This document shows, piece by piece, positions 45,066-53,623 of a stretch of 64,000 nt of DNA (position 1 is the stretch's first letter; each line of letters starts with the position of its first letter). This stretch comes from Microbacterium sp. H83 (GTDB taxonomy: Bacteria > Actinomycetota > Actinomycetes > Actinomycetales > Microbacteriaceae), in assembly GCF_001650405.1 (NCBI RefSeq), contig NZ_LWCU01000016.1, positions 1 to 64,000 of the forward strand, in the 5' to 3' direction. The notes beneath the pieces are model-generated. The model was not told the DNA's origin. It was given only the letters and a program-made list of their open reading frames with translations, and searched no databases. A program made the position numbers and the translations under genes.

Positions 45066-47009
45066 GTGACTGCTTCCCCCGAAGACCGCACCGAACAGGT
45101 GGCCGACGCCGCGTCCCCTCCTGCGAAGAAGGCACCCGCGAAGAAGGCGCCCGCGCGCACCGCGCCGGCGCGCAAGGCGGCGGCGCCGCGCACGCCGTCG
45201 GGGACGGGCACGCCGTCGGGGACGGGCACGACCGCGCGGAAGACCCCGCGGGTCGCCGCCGAGAAGGCGGCGCCGACGGTGGAGGTGGTCGCGGAGCCGG
45301 CCGTGCGCATCGACCCCGCCGAGGTTCCTGCCTCGGCGGTGACGGAGACGGCGCGCACGGCGGTCGCGAGGCGCACCGCGGCGTCGACGAAGGCCGCATC
45401 GGCCGCGCGGACGACGCCGGCCCGCACGACCGCGGCGAAGACGGCTGCCGCGAAGACGGCGGCTGCGAAGACGGCGGCTGCGAAGACCACTGCGGCGAAG
45501 ACCGCCGCCGCCAAGAAGAAGACGGCCTCGACGTCCGCGGCGGACGGAGCCGCCGCGAAGACGGCGGCCGCCAAGGCCGCGGCCGAGAAGTCCGCGGCTG
45601 CGAAGTCGACGGCGCGGTCCGCCGCCGCACGCACCGCGTCGGCGAGGACCGCCGCGGCCAGGACGGCTGCTGCGAAGTCGGCTGCCGCGAAGGCGGCCGC
45701 GGCCAAGAAGGCCGAAGAGGAGGCCGCCGCAGCGGATGCCGCCGCAGCGGAGGTCGCCGCAGCGGAGGTCGCCGCAGCGGAGGTCGCCGCAGCGGAGGTC
45801 GCCGCAGGGGAGGTCGCCGCGCCGTCCCAGCCGGACATCCTGGAGCCTGCGCCCGAGGTCGCCGAGCCCGAGGCCGCGGAGCCTGAGGTCGCCGAGCCCG
45901 AGATCGCGGAGCCGGCGGTCGTCGAGCCCGAGGCCGCCGAGCCGGCGGTCGCCGAGTCCGAGTCGGAGGTCGTCGAGCAGGAGGTTGCAGAGCCCGCGAC
46001 CGAGGCCGCGGATCCCGAGACCGTCGCGCCCGACGCCGAGCCGCGCGAGGCGGAGCCCGCGCCGTCGGCCGACACCGAGCAGCCCGCGGTCGCCGACATC
46101 GACGCCCCGTCCACCGTGGAAGACGCGGAGAGCGTGACGGAGTCCGCCGCCGACCCGGTCGATCGCGAGGAGCCGGTCGTCGAGACCGTGCCGGAGACCG
46201 ACGGAGCACCGTCCGAGCGCCCGATCGGGGGAGCGGACTCGGCATCCGCCGTGGAGGCCATCCGGATCCGCGGTCTCGTGAAGACCTTCGGAGACCAGGT
46301 CGCCGTCAACGGCATCGACCTGACCGTGCCCGCCGGCTCCTTCTACGGGATCGTCGGCCCCAACGGCGCCGGCAAGACGACGACCCTGTCGATCGTCGCC
46401 GGCCTGCTCCGTGCCGACGGCGGCAGCGTCGAGATCTGCGGCATCGATCAGGCGGCCAAGCCGCTGGCGGCGAAGCGCATGATGGGCGTCCTGCCCGATC
46501 GCCTGCGGACCTTCGACCGCCTGACGGGACGTCAGCTGCTCTACTACTACGGTCTGCTGCGCGGTCTCGCGTCGGATGTCATCGAGAAGCGGGTCGGCGA
46601 CCTCGCCAGGGCGTTCGATCTGGGCGATGCGCTCAACCGCGTCGTGTCGGACTACTCCGCCGGCATGACGAAGAAGATCATGCTCGCCGGCGCGATGATC
46701 CACTCCCCGCGCGTCCTCGTGCTGGACGAGCCGTTCGAAGCCGTCGACCCGGTGTCCTCGGCGGTGATCCTCGACATCCTGCGCGCCTATGTGGCGCACG
46801 GAGGAACCGTCATCCTGTCCAGTCACGGAATGGACCTGGTCGAGCGCGTCTGCTCGCGGGTCGCGATCATCGTCGGCGGCGACGTGCTCGCCGAGGGCAC
46901 GATCGAGGAGGTCCGCGCCGGACAGACGCTCGAGGCGCGCTTCGTCGAGCTGTCCGGCGGCATCAGCGAGGTGGAGGGGCTCGAGTGGCTGCACACGTTC
47001 TCCGACTGA
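45066..47009 (+). CDS. ABC exporter ATPase with a 396-residue Lys/Ala-rich then acidic N-terminal extension
   Basis: A 647-residue protein whose last 251 residues (from EAIRIRGLVKTFGDQVAV, residue 397) are an ordinary ABC ATPase: Walker A GPNGAGKTT (431-439), signature SAGMTKK (531-537), Walker B VLVLDEPFEAVD with Asp554-Glu555, switch His in ILSSHGMDLVE. The front 396 residues are unlike any ABC protein. Residues about 18-220 are Lys/Ala/Thr-rich (five AKTAA units at 124-148, histone-H1- or HupB-like), then AAAEV units (226-250), then Glu/Pro/Val-rich acidic sequence to about 390. Overlaps the membrane protein gene by 25 bases, forming a two-gene exporter. Confidence 0.85.
   Translation: MTASPEDRTEQVADAASPPAKKAPAKKAPARTAPARKAAAPRTPSGTGTPSGTGTTARKTPRVAAEKAAPTVEVVAEPAVRIDPAEVPASAVTETARTAVARRTAASTKAASAARTTPARTTAAKTAAAKTAAAKTAAAKTTAAKTAAAKKKTASTSAADGAAAKTAAAKAAAEKSAAAKSTARSAAARTASARTAAARTAAAKSAAAKAAAAKKAEEEAAAADAAAAEVAAAEVAAAEVAAAEVAAGEVAAPSQPDILEPAPEVAEPEAAEPEVAEPEIAEPAVVEPEAAEPAVAESESEVVEQEVAEPATEAADPETVAPDAEPREAEPAPSADTEQPAVADIDAPSTVEDAESVTESAADPVDREEPVVETVPETDGAPSERPIGGADSASAVEAIRIRGLVKTFGDQVAVNGIDLTVPAGSFYGIVGPNGAGKTTTLSIVAGLLRADGGSVEICGIDQAAKPLAAKRMMGVLPDRLRTFDRLTGRQLLYYYGLLRGLASDVIEKRVGDLARAFDLGDALNRVVSDYSAGMTKKIMLAGAMIHSPRVLVLDEPFEAVDPVSSAVILDILRAYVAHGGTVILSSHGMDLVERVCSRVAIIVGGDVLAEGTIEEVRAGQTLEARFVELSGGISEVEGLEWLHTFSD
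45435..45509 (+). repeat. 15-bp tandem array coding AKTAA units
   Basis: Five 15-bp units of the type GCGAAGACGGCGGCT, two of them identical, code AKTAA or close variants, in frame in the ABC ATPase gene. Confidence 0.85.
45726..45815 (+). repeat. 15-bp tandem array coding AAAEV units
   Basis: Six 15-bp units: four identical copies of GCCGCAGCGGAGGTC (45741-45800), flanked by a variant on each side. They code AAAEV, in frame with the ABC ATPase. Identity at DNA level suggests recent copying. Confidence 0.9.
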
Positions 47010-48547
47010 GGGCCGCTCTGCTGATCGGGTCGCTTCGCGGTGAACGGCGCGGCCGCACGCTCGGCGCACTCGCGGTGGTCGCGATCCTCACCGTCGTGGT
47101 CTGCTCGGCCGTGCTGAGCCTCGGCGATGCGCCGGCCCCGGTGGCCCGCACGGTGATCGTGCTCGGCAACGCGGCTCTGCTGCTCGGCTTCCTCGTCGGC
47201 CCGATCCTCGTCGGGTCCGTGGACCAGCTCGATCCGCGACGGTTCGCCGTCTTCGGCGTCGATGAGAAGCAGATGCCGTGGATCCTCGCCCTGGCGGCGT
47301 TCGTCAGCGTTCCCAGCCTGGCGCTGGTCGCGGTGCACGTCTGCGTCGCCGCCGTCGCCATCCGGTTGGGGGCGCCCTGGCCGATCGCCGTGCTGATGAG
47401 CATCCTCAGCGTGCTCTCGACGATCCTCGCGGCCCGCATCGGGATGGCGGTCAACGCCCTCCTCCTTCCCGAGCGCCGCTCGCGCGAGCTGACCGCCCTC
47501 TTCGCTCTGGCCGTGGTCGTCATCGCGTTCCCCGTCGCCGTCTTCCTCGCCTCACTGAAGTGGGACGGTCAGGTGCCGGCGGCGGTGGCCGCGCTCACCG
47601 CGACCGTGGGGCTGACGCCGCTCGCCGCACCGTCGTGGTTCCTGTTCGCCGTCATCGCCGACACGGGGGACGCGTGGATCAGCGGCGTCATCGCGGTCGC
47701 GACCGCCGTCCTGCTGTGGGCGATCTGGACCTGGCTCGTCGCGCGTCTGCTGACGACGACCGAGAGGCCGGTCGCGTCGCGGGAGCGCACCGGTCTCGGA
47801 TGGTTCGGACTCCTGCCGTCCAACGCCTTCGGCGCCATCGCGTCGCGCAGCCTCGTCTACTGGCTGCGGGATCGCCGCTACATCATGAACCTCATCGTCG
47901 TCCCGATCGCCGGCGTCCTCACGGTGCTCCCGCTGCTCGTGGCCGGAGTGCCGCTGGAGATCGCCGCGCTCGTGCCCGTCCCGGTGATGGCGCTGTTCTT
48001 CGGGTGGCTCCCGCACAACGACGTGGCGTACGACTCGACGGCCCTCTGGACCCACGTCGCCAGCGGCGTGCGGGGTCTCTCCGACCGGCTCGGACGCCTC
48101 GTCCCGGTGATGCTCGTGGCGGTGCCCGTGCTCGCGATCGCCGTTCCGCTCACGCTGCTGTGGATCGACGACTGGCGCCTGCTGCTGCCGCTGACCGGCC
48201 TCGCCGCGAGTCTGCTGCTGTCGGCGCTGGGTCTGTCGAGCATCATGTCGGTGGTGGCGCCGTATGCGGTCTCCCGTCCCGGCGACAGCCCCTTCCAGCA
48301 GCCGCAGCGACCGACGTCCCGCGGAGCCTACGGACCCGCGGCCGTGTTCCTTGGCGGCATCGTGCTCAGCATCCCGACGGCCTGGCTGTTCGCGCTGACG
48401 ATGATCGAGGGATCGCAGTTCGCACCCGCGACGTTCTGGGCGGGACTCGCCACCGGTGTGGGGGTGATCGTGCTCGGCGTCGCCGTCGGCGGACGCATCT
48501 TCGAGCGCGAGGGCGAGCGGCTCATGGAGTTCGTCGAGACCGCGTGA
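46985..48547 (+). CDS. ABC exporter membrane subunit
   Basis: A 520-residue integral membrane protein with about twelve hydrophobic segments and little outside the membrane; partner of the tailed ATPase. Segments include GALAVVAILTVVVCSAVLSL, LGNAALLLGFLVGPILVGSV, LLPLTGLAASLLLSALGL and a final pair ending in FEREGERLMEFVET. It resembles the large ABC-2-like permeases of Actinobacteria, for which no substrate is known. GTG 46985 overlaps the ATPase end; GGAGGGG lies 5 bases upstream. Confidence 0.82.
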   Translation: MAAHVLRLRAALLIGSLRGERRGRTLGALAVVAILTVVVCSAVLSLGDAPAPVARTVIVLGNAALLLGFLVGPILVGSVDQLDPRRFAVFGVDEKQMPWILALAAFVSVPSLALVAVHVCVAAVAIRLGAPWPIAVLMSILSVLSTILAARIGMAVNALLLPERRSRELTALFALAVVVIAFPVAVFLASLKWDGQVPAAVAALTATVGLTPLAAPSWFLFAVIADTGDAWISGVIAVATAVLLWAIWTWLVARLLTTTERPVASRERTGLGWFGLLPSNAFGAIASRSLVYWLRDRRYIMNLIVVPIAGVLTVLPLLVAGVPLEIAALVPVPVMALFFGWLPHNDVAYDSTALWTHVASGVRGLSDRLGRLVPVMLVAVPVLAIAVPLTLLWIDDWRLLLPLTGLAASLLLSALGLSSIMSVVAPYAVSRPGDSPFQQPQRPTSRGAYGPAAVFLGGIVLSIPTAWLFALTMIEGSQFAPATFWAGLATGVGVIVLGVAVGGRIFEREGERLMEFVETA

Positions 48548-48575
48548 CCGCCGCCCGCGGTGGGCCGCGCACGGC

Positions 48576-48581
48576 TAGACT
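48576..48581 (+). promoter_or_regulatory. -10 box for the DUF3039 gene
   Basis: TAGACT with its last T 8 bases before the ATG at 48589. Confidence 0.5.
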
Positions 48582-48588
48582 TCACGGC

Positions 48589-48855
48589 ATGAGTACTCCG
48601 CTGGACAGCCCCGATCAGGGCGGCGTGGCAACGCTTGATCGCGAACTGGAAGAGCTCCTCCGCGAGGAGAACCTCGAACCGGGCGACCATGAGCGCTTCT
48701 CGCATTACGTGAAGAAGGACAAGATCCTCGAGTCGGCGATCACCGGCAAGCCCGTCCGCGCGCTGTGCGGCAAGAAGTGGACTCCCGGGCGCGACCCCGA
48801 GAAGTTCCCGATCTGCCCCACGTGCAAGGAGATCTACGAGTCGATGGTCGGCTGA
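48589..48855 (+). CDS. DUF3039 family protein
   Basis: A small 88-residue soluble protein of an actinobacterial family without known role. It has the conserved end RALCGKKWTPGRDPEKFPIC followed by PTCKEIY, with three Cys that could bind zinc. The middle HERFSHYVKKDKILESAI is also conserved in the family. The frame is open far upstream inside the exporter gene, but the -10 box and length support the ATG at 48589. Confidence 0.88.
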   Translation: MSTPLDSPDQGGVATLDRELEELLREENLEPGDHERFSHYVKKDKILESAITGKPVRALCGKKWTPGRDPEKFPICPTCKEIYESMVG

Positions 48856-48885
48856 CCCCGTCGCGGACGACGGGGTCGCGCCGGA

Positions 48886-50211
48886 TCACACGGCGTCGAG
48901 GTAGACGGTCGGGATCGCCGGATCGGACTTGCTGAGCGCGAGCGCCCGCACGGGCAGCTCCTCGCGCACACGGAGGTGATGGGCCTGCGCCGCCGCCGTG
49001 CCCTCCGGACCCTCGTGAGCGGTGTCGATGTCTCCGGCTTCGACGAAGGTGGTCTGGAGCGGCCGCCCGTCCGGGTGCTCGGCTGCGGTGTCGAGCTCCT
49101 CGAATCCGTCGGACACCACGACGGTCTCGGCGGTGGCCACACCGTCGACCAGGGTGCGGAACGCGGCCTTGCGGCCGCCGTGCGAGGCCTTGTCGGTGGA
49201 TGCCTTCGCGACGCCGACCCAGGAGCCTGCGGCGTCCTGCCTGGCCACCAGCTTGTAGACCATGCTCGCGGTCGGGTAGCCGGACCCGGTGACCACCGAG
49301 GTCCCGACCCCGTAGGCGTCGACGGGAGACGCGGCCAGCGCCGCGATCGCGTACTCGTCGAGGTCGCTCGTGACCGTGATCCGGGTGCCGGTCGCCCCGA
49401 GCTCGTCGAGCTGCGCCCGCACCTCGGCCGCGACGATGGGAAGGTCGCCGGAATCGATCCGGACCCCGCCGAGTCCCGTGCCCGCGACCCGGATCGCGGT
49501 CTCCACGCCGGCGCGGATGTCGTAGGTGTCGACGAGCAGCGTCGTGTCGATGCCCAGGCTCTCGATCTGCGAGCGGAAGGCGTCCTCCTCGGTCTCGTGC
49601 AGCAGCGTCCACGAATGCGCCGCGGTGCCCATGGTCGGGATGCCCCAGCGGCGTCCGGCCTCCAGATTGCTCGTCGCCCGGAATCCGCCGATGAAGGCGG
49701 CCCGGGCAGCGGCGACGGCCGACTGCTCGGCGGCGCGGCGCGAGCCCATCTCGGCCAGCGGGCGCTCTCCGGCGGCGATGCTCATGCGGGAGGCGGCGGT
49801 GGCGACAGCCGAGTCGTGGTTGAGGACGCTGAGCGCGAGCGTCTCGAGGACCACGGCATCGGCGAAGGAGCCCTCCACGGTGAGGATCGGTGATCCGGGG
49901 AAGTACAGCTCGCCCTCGCGGTAGCCGCGGATCGATCCGGTGAAGCGGTAGTCCTCCAGATAGCGCAGCGACGCGGCATCCACCACGTCGTTGTCGCGGA
50001 GGAACCGGAGCTCGTCGTCGCCGAAGCGGAACTCGCGGAGCAGGCTCAGCAGGCGTCCGGTGCCCGCGACGACGCCGAACCGCCGCCCTCCGGACAGCCG
50101 ACGCGAGAACAGCTCGAACACGCTCGGTCGTGACGCGGTGCCGTCGCGCAGTGCGGCGGCGAGCATGGTGAGCTCGTAGCGATCGGTCAGAAGCGCCGTG
50201 GAGGTCGTCAT
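48886..50211 (-). CDS. pncB: Nicotinate phosphoribosyltransferase
   Basis: NAD salvage enzyme, 441 residues, that joins nicotinate to PRPP with [21 protein letters not shown] at the N terminus, [18 protein letters not shown] near residue 196 (the autophosphorylated His), [15 protein letters not shown] near residue 258, and [11 protein letters not shown] are family motifs. Leaderless from a TAAGCT box 7 bases before the ATG. Convergent with DUF3039, divergent from murI; no neighbouring NAD genes are seen. Confidence 0.93.
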   Translation of the reverse strand: MTTSTALLTDRYELTMLAAALRDGTASRPSVFELFSRRLSGGRRFGVVAGTGRLLSLLREFRFGDDELRFLRDNDVVDAASLRYLEDYRFTGSIRGYREGELYFPGSPILTVEGSFADAVVLETLALSVLNHDSAVATAASRMSIAAGERPLAEMGSRRAAEQSAVAAARAAFIGGFRATSNLEAGRRWGIPTMGTAAHSWTLLHETEEDAFRSQIESLGIDTTLLVDTYDIRAGVETAIRVAGTGLGGVRIDSGDLPIVAAEVRAQLDELGATGTRITVTSDLDEYAIAALAASPVDAYGVGTSVVTGSGYPTASMVYKLVARQDAAGSWVGVAKASTDKASHGGRKAAFRTLVDGVATAETVVVSDGFEELDTAAEHPDGRPLQTTFVEAGDIDTAHEGPEGTAAAQAHHLRVREELPVRALALSKSDPAIPTVYLDAV

Positions 50212-50217
50212 GCGCTC

Positions 50218-50223
50218 AGCTTA
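50218..50223 (-). promoter_or_regulatory. -10 box for pncB (leaderless)
   Basis: TAAGCT on the minus strand, last T 7 bases before the pncB ATG. Confidence 0.5.
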
Positions 50224-50272
50224 GTGACGCGACCCGTGCGGGTCTCCGAGCATGACGGGGCATCGGCGCGGG

Positions 50273-50278
50273 TAGGCT
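50273..50278 (+). promoter_or_regulatory. -10 box for the murI operon
   Basis: TAGGCT with its last T 9 bases before the murI ATG, so the leader is two bases or none. Confidence 0.5.
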
Positions 50279-50286
50279 GGGGAGTC

Positions 50287-51120
50287 ATGAACGATGCGCC
50301 GATCGGAATCTTCGACTCCGGTGTCGGCGGGCTGACGGTGGCTCGGGCCATCCGCGCCCAGCTGCCCCGGGAGTCGTTCGTCTACATCGGCGACACCGCC
50401 CACTCGCCGTACGGTCCCAAGCCCATCGCGGACGTCCGGCGGTACAGCCTCGAGGTCCTCGACACGCTCGTCGACCAGGGCGTGAAGATGCTCGTGATCG
50501 CCTGCAACACGGCGTCAGCCGCGATGCTGCGCGACGCCCGCGAGCGCTACGACATCCCCGTCGTCGAGGTCATCGGCCCCGCCGTGCGCCGTGCGGTGTC
50601 GACGACGCGCAACGGACGGGTCGGTGTGATCGGCACCGTCGGGACGATCGGCTCGCGGGCGTACCAGGACATGCTGGAGGTCAACGAGCGCCTCGAGGTG
50701 TTCACCGCCGCGTGCCCGCGGTTCGTCGAGTTCGTCGAGGGCGGCATCACCGGCACTCCCGAGGTGCTCGCCACCGCCGAGGAGTACCTGGCACCCCTGC
50801 GCGAGGCCGAGGTCGACACGCTCGTCCTCGGATGCACGCACTACCCGTTCCTCCGTGGCGCCATCAGCTACGTGATGGGCGAGGGCGTCACCCTCGTCTC
50901 GAGCGACGACGAGACCGCAGGCGACGTGTACCGGCAGCTCGTGCGCGGCGACCTGCTCGCCTCGCCCGACGCCGCCGCCTCGTACATCTACGAGGCGACC
51001 GGCGCCTCCGCGACGGAGTTCACGGCGCTCGCCAACCGTCTGATGGGTCGGGAGGTGCGCGACGTCCAGCTCGTGCAGACCGGCGTCATCACGCTCCCCG
51101 AGCAGGCACCCTCCCTCTAG
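50287..51120 (+). CDS. murI: Glutamate racemase
   Basis: Makes D-glutamate for peptidoglycan. In the 277-residue protein, [16 protein letters not shown] is at residues 6-21, the first catalytic Cys is in [12 protein letters not shown] near residue 76, and the second in [15 protein letters not shown] near residue 186. ATG 50287 is preferred over the longer frame from 50224 because the conserved head begins there and a -10 box precedes it. First gene of murI-rph-rdgB, the usual actinobacterial order. Confidence 0.96.
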   Translation: MNDAPIGIFDSGVGGLTVARAIRAQLPRESFVYIGDTAHSPYGPKPIADVRRYSLEVLDTLVDQGVKMLVIACNTASAAMLRDARERYDIPVVEVIGPAVRRAVSTTRNGRVGVIGTVGTIGSRAYQDMLEVNERLEVFTAACPRFVEFVEGGITGTPEVLATAEEYLAPLREAEVDTLVLGCTHYPFLRGAISYVMGEGVTLVSSDDETAGDVYRQLVRGDLLASPDAAASYIYEATGASATEFTALANRLMGREVRDVQLVQTGVITLPEQAPSL

Positions 51121-51161
51121 CCCACCGCATCCGCTTCACCCACCCGAATCGAAGGAAGTCC

Positions 51162-51896
51162 ATGTCCAGCATCGTCCGCGCCGACGGCCGCTCCACCGAC
51201 CAGCTCCGCGAGATCACCATCGAGCGCGGGTGGAGCAGTCACGCCGAGGGGTCGGCCCTGATCAGCTTCGGCGGCACCAAGGTGCTCTGCACGGCGTCCT
51301 TCACGAACGGCGTGCCGCGCTGGCTCACCGGCAAGGGCAAGGGGTGGGTGACCGCCGAATACTCGATGCTGCCGCGCGCCACGAACAGCCGCAACGATCG
51401 CGAGAGCGTGAAGGGGCGCATCGGCGGACGCACCCACGAGATCTCCCGGCTGATCGGCCGCGCGCTGCGCGCGGTCGTCGACACGAAGGCGCTGGGAGAG
51501 AACACGATCGTCATCGACTGCGACGTGCTGCAGGCGGACGGCGGCACGCGCACCGCGGCGATCACCGGCGCCTATGTCGCACTGGCGGATGCGATCGAGT
51601 GGGGGCGCGAGAAGAAGTTCATCGGCAGGAACTCCACGCCGCTGCTCGACTCGGTCGCGGCCGTGTCGGTCGGCATCATCGACGGTGAGCCCATGCTCGA
51701 CCTGGCATACGTCGAGGACGTGCGCGCCGAGACCGACATGAACGTCGTCGTCACCGGTCGGGGTCTCTTCGTCGAGGTCCAGGGAACCGCCGAGGGCGCA
51801 CCGTTCGACAAGCGCGAGCTCGACGCGCTGCTCGACCTGGGGGTCGCCGGGTGCGCCGACCTCACGAGCCGCCAGTTGACGTCGCTCGCGGGCTGA
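51162..51896 (+). CDS. rph: Ribonuclease PH
   Basis: Phosphorolytic 3'-5' exoribonuclease, 244 residues, that trims tRNA ends. [18 protein letters not shown] at the start, [36 protein letters not shown] and the phosphate-binding [19 protein letters not shown] near residue 123 are all RNase PH motifs. Ribosome binding site AAGGAAG lies before the ATG; it overlaps rdgB by TGATG. Confidence 0.96.
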   Translation: MSSIVRADGRSTDQLREITIERGWSSHAEGSALISFGGTKVLCTASFTNGVPRWLTGKGKGWVTAEYSMLPRATNSRNDRESVKGRIGGRTHEISRLIGRALRAVVDTKALGENTIVIDCDVLQADGGTRTAAITGAYVALADAIEWGREKKFIGRNSTPLLDSVAAVSVGIIDGEPMLDLAYVEDVRAETDMNVVVTGRGLFVEVQGTAEGAPFDKRELDALLDLGVAGCADLTSRQLTSLAG

Positions 51897-52489
51897 TGAA
51901 GGTCGTCCTCGCCACCCACAACCCGCACAAGGTCGCGGAGTTCCAGCAGATCGTGGCCTCCGCGCGTCCCGATCTCGAGATCGTCGCGTATGACGGGCCG
52001 GAGCCCGTCGAGGACGGCGTGACCTTCGCCGAGAACGCCCTCCTCAAGGCGCGTGCAGCCTCCGCGCACACCGGTCTCGCGGCGCTCGCCGACGACTCCG
52101 GCATCTGCGTCGACGTGCTCGGCGGCTCTCCCGGCGTCTTCTCCGCGTACTGGGCGGGGCAGCGGAAGGACGCCGCGGCGAATCTCGAGCTCCTGCTCGA
52201 TCAGCTGCGCGACATCGCCGATCCTCACCGGACGGCGCACTTCACATCGGTCATCGCGCTCGTCACGCCGGACGGCGCCGAGCACGTGGTGGAGGGGATC
52301 TGGCCGGGTCGCCTCGCGGCGGCGGCATCGGGCGGGGGCGGGTTCGGCTACGATCCGATCTTCATCCCCGATGACCAGCCGGCGGGCGAGGAGCGCACGG
52401 TCGGCGACTTCTCGGATGCCGAGAAGCAGGCGCAGTCGCACAGGGCGCGGGCGTTCACGGAGCTCGTCCCCCTGCTCTCCACGCTGTGA
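51896..52489 (+). CDS. rdgB: XTP/dITP diphosphatase (Ham1-like)
   Basis: Removes non-canonical purine nucleotides (XTP, dITP) from the pool. The 197-residue protein starts [20 protein letters not shown], the family head with the substrate Lys; ADDSGICVDVLGGSPGVFSA near residue 63 holds the metal Asp; GGGGFGYDPIFIP and SHRARAF are also typical. The ATG overlaps the rph stop; starts further upstream lie inside rph and lack motifs. Confidence 0.95.
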   Translation: MKVVLATHNPHKVAEFQQIVASARPDLEIVAYDGPEPVEDGVTFAENALLKARAASAHTGLAALADDSGICVDVLGGSPGVFSAYWAGQRKDAAANLELLLDQLRDIADPHRTAHFTSVIALVTPDGAEHVVEGIWPGRLAAAASGGGGFGYDPIFIPDDQPAGEERTVGDFSDAEKQAQSHRARAFTELVPLLSTL

Positions 52490-52490
52490 A

Positions 52491-52542
52491 CGTCCGTCAA
52501 TCACTACGCTTGACGTACTTCATTCGTAGTGATTGACTGACG
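52491..52542. promoter_or_regulatory. Long inverted repeat over the DHFR-like gene promoter
   Basis: Arms GTCAATCACTACG (52496-52508) and CGTAGTGATTGAC (52525-52537) match perfectly over 13 bases and over 17 of 18 when extended to the ends, with a 16-base spacer. A possible -35 TTGACG (52510-52515) lies in the spacer, and TTGACT (52533-52538), 17 bp on, is in the right arm 8 bases before the ATG. Such a site would let a dimeric repressor cover the promoter. Low GC and no U tract argue against a terminator. Confidence 0.65.
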
Positions 52543-52545
52543 AGC

Positions 52546-53121
52546 ATGCGAGATCTCACGTACTACATCGGTGTCACGCTCGACGGATTCATCGCGGGCC
52601 CGAGCGACGAGGTCGACTTCTTCCCGGTGACCGACGGCTTCGCCGAGCTCCTCGGCACGGAGCTCGCCGACATCCAGCCCGCGTTCGTCCGCGCCGGCCG
52701 GAGCGGGGCGGACGAGCCCCTCACCCGCTTCGACACGGTGCTCATGGGGCGGCGGACGTATGAGCCCGCGCTCGAGCAGGGGATCCTCGACCCCTACTCG
52801 CAGCTGCGATCCATCGTCTTCAGCACGACGCTCGAGGATCCGGCCGACAGCCCGGTCGAGATCGTGCGCACGGATCCCGTGGCCCGCGTCCGCGAGCTCA
52901 AGGCCGAGGACGGCCTCGGGATCTACCTCGCGGGCGGTTCGCTCCTCGCCGGCGCGCTCCTCGACGAGATCGACCGCCTCATCGTCAAGAAGTACCCGGT
53001 CATCGCCGGAGCGGGGATACCGATGGTGCGGCACGGGTTCCAGCCGACGTCGTTCGGGCTCGATCGGGTCCGGACGTTCGACAACGGCTGCGCTGTGCTG
53101 GAGTACACGCGGATCCGGTGA
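52546..53121 (+). CDS. Dihydrofolate reductase-like (RibD C-terminal family) protein
   Basis: A 191-residue protein of the RibD_C/DHFR superfamily, NADPH-linked reductases of mostly unknown substrate (YyaP/YwjB-like). LTYYIGVTLDGFIAGPSDEV at the start and FDTVLMGRRTYEPALEQGI, then IYLAGGSLLAGALLDEIDRL, are family motifs. It is not the housekeeping folate enzyme. An inverted repeat covers its likely promoter, suggesting induced expression. Convergent with the next gene, 3 bases apart. Confidence 0.85.
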   Translation: MRDLTYYIGVTLDGFIAGPSDEVDFFPVTDGFAELLGTELADIQPAFVRAGRSGADEPLTRFDTVLMGRRTYEPALEQGILDPYSQLRSIVFSTTLEDPADSPVEIVRTDPVARVRELKAEDGLGIYLAGGSLLAGALLDEIDRLIVKKYPVIAGAGIPMVRHGFQPTSFGLDRVRTFDNGCAVLEYTRIR

Positions 53122-53124
53122 CGG

Positions 53125-53445
53125 TCACCCCGCGTCATACGGCTGCACCGCGTTCGCCCACACCCAGCAGCGGAGCGTCTGCCCGGCGGCGCGGAACTCG
53201 ATGCCCGCCGCCTCCGGGGTCGCGCGGACCACACGGGCATCCACCCGCACGGCCTCCGGGCCGAACCGCACCCATGCCCACACGCGGCGCTGCGCCTCGC
53301 GCGGGTACGCGGTCACGGGTACGCGCTTGACGTCGAGCTCGCGGTCGGTGAGCGACTGCAGGGGGCCGCGACGCGAGGCGGCGACCACGCCGTCGCGGTA
53401 GGCGCGCACGTCATGGGCGTACTTGACCCGCTCGCCCGCTCCCAC
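53125..53445 (-). CDS. Small hypothetical protein
   Basis: A 106-residue protein without a recognised domain. It is Arg- and Val-rich with a Trp pair (RVWAWVRFG) and a Cys-Trp motif near the end (LRCWVWANAV), looking like a small beta-barrel. GTG at 53445 has AGGAGG 7 bases upstream; the frame could also start further upstream. Closely convergent with the DHFR-like gene. No function suggested by the context. Confidence 0.6.
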   Translation of the reverse strand: MGAGERVKYAHDVRAYRDGVVAASRRGPLQSLTDRELDVKRVPVTAYPREAQRRVWAWVRFGPEAVRVDARVVRATPEAAGIEFRAAGQTLRCWVWANAVQPYDAG

Positions 53446-53543
53446 GCTCCGACCTCCTCGCAGATCCGAGGATACCAAGAGTCGAACATCCGTTCTAACC
53501 CGGTCGGAGTTCACAGCAGCACTGAGCGCGTCGGGCGCCGGGC

Positions 53544-53564
53544 TGATGAGACTAGTTTTCATCA
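53544..53564 (+). promoter_or_regulatory. Zur-like box upstream of the CDF exporter
   Basis: TGATGA-N9-TCATCA; the inner 15-mer TGAGACTAGTTTTCA matches the actinobacterial Zur-type pattern TGAAAATGATTTTCA at 11 of 15 bases. It lies 60 bases before the CDF gene and 48 before its -10 box. Binding is a guess by similarity. Confidence 0.4.
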
Positions 53565-53611
53565 CCATTCCCGACTGCGCCCGACCGCGCCGCAGGGCCG
53601 GAGCGCCGGTC

Positions 53612-53617
53612 TAGCCT
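53612..53617 (+). promoter_or_regulatory. -10 box for the CDF exporter (leaderless)
   Basis: TAGCCT with its last T 7 bases before the ATG at 53624. Confidence 0.55.
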
Positions 53618-53623
53618 GGACCC

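Noticed and set aside
45435..45815. CRISPR array
   Set aside because: The repeats are 15 bp, directly joined without spacers, and in coding frame.
52496..52537. Terminator of murI-rph-rdgB
   Set aside because: The loop is 16 bases, the arms are AT-rich and no U tract follows; position over the next promoter fits an operator better.
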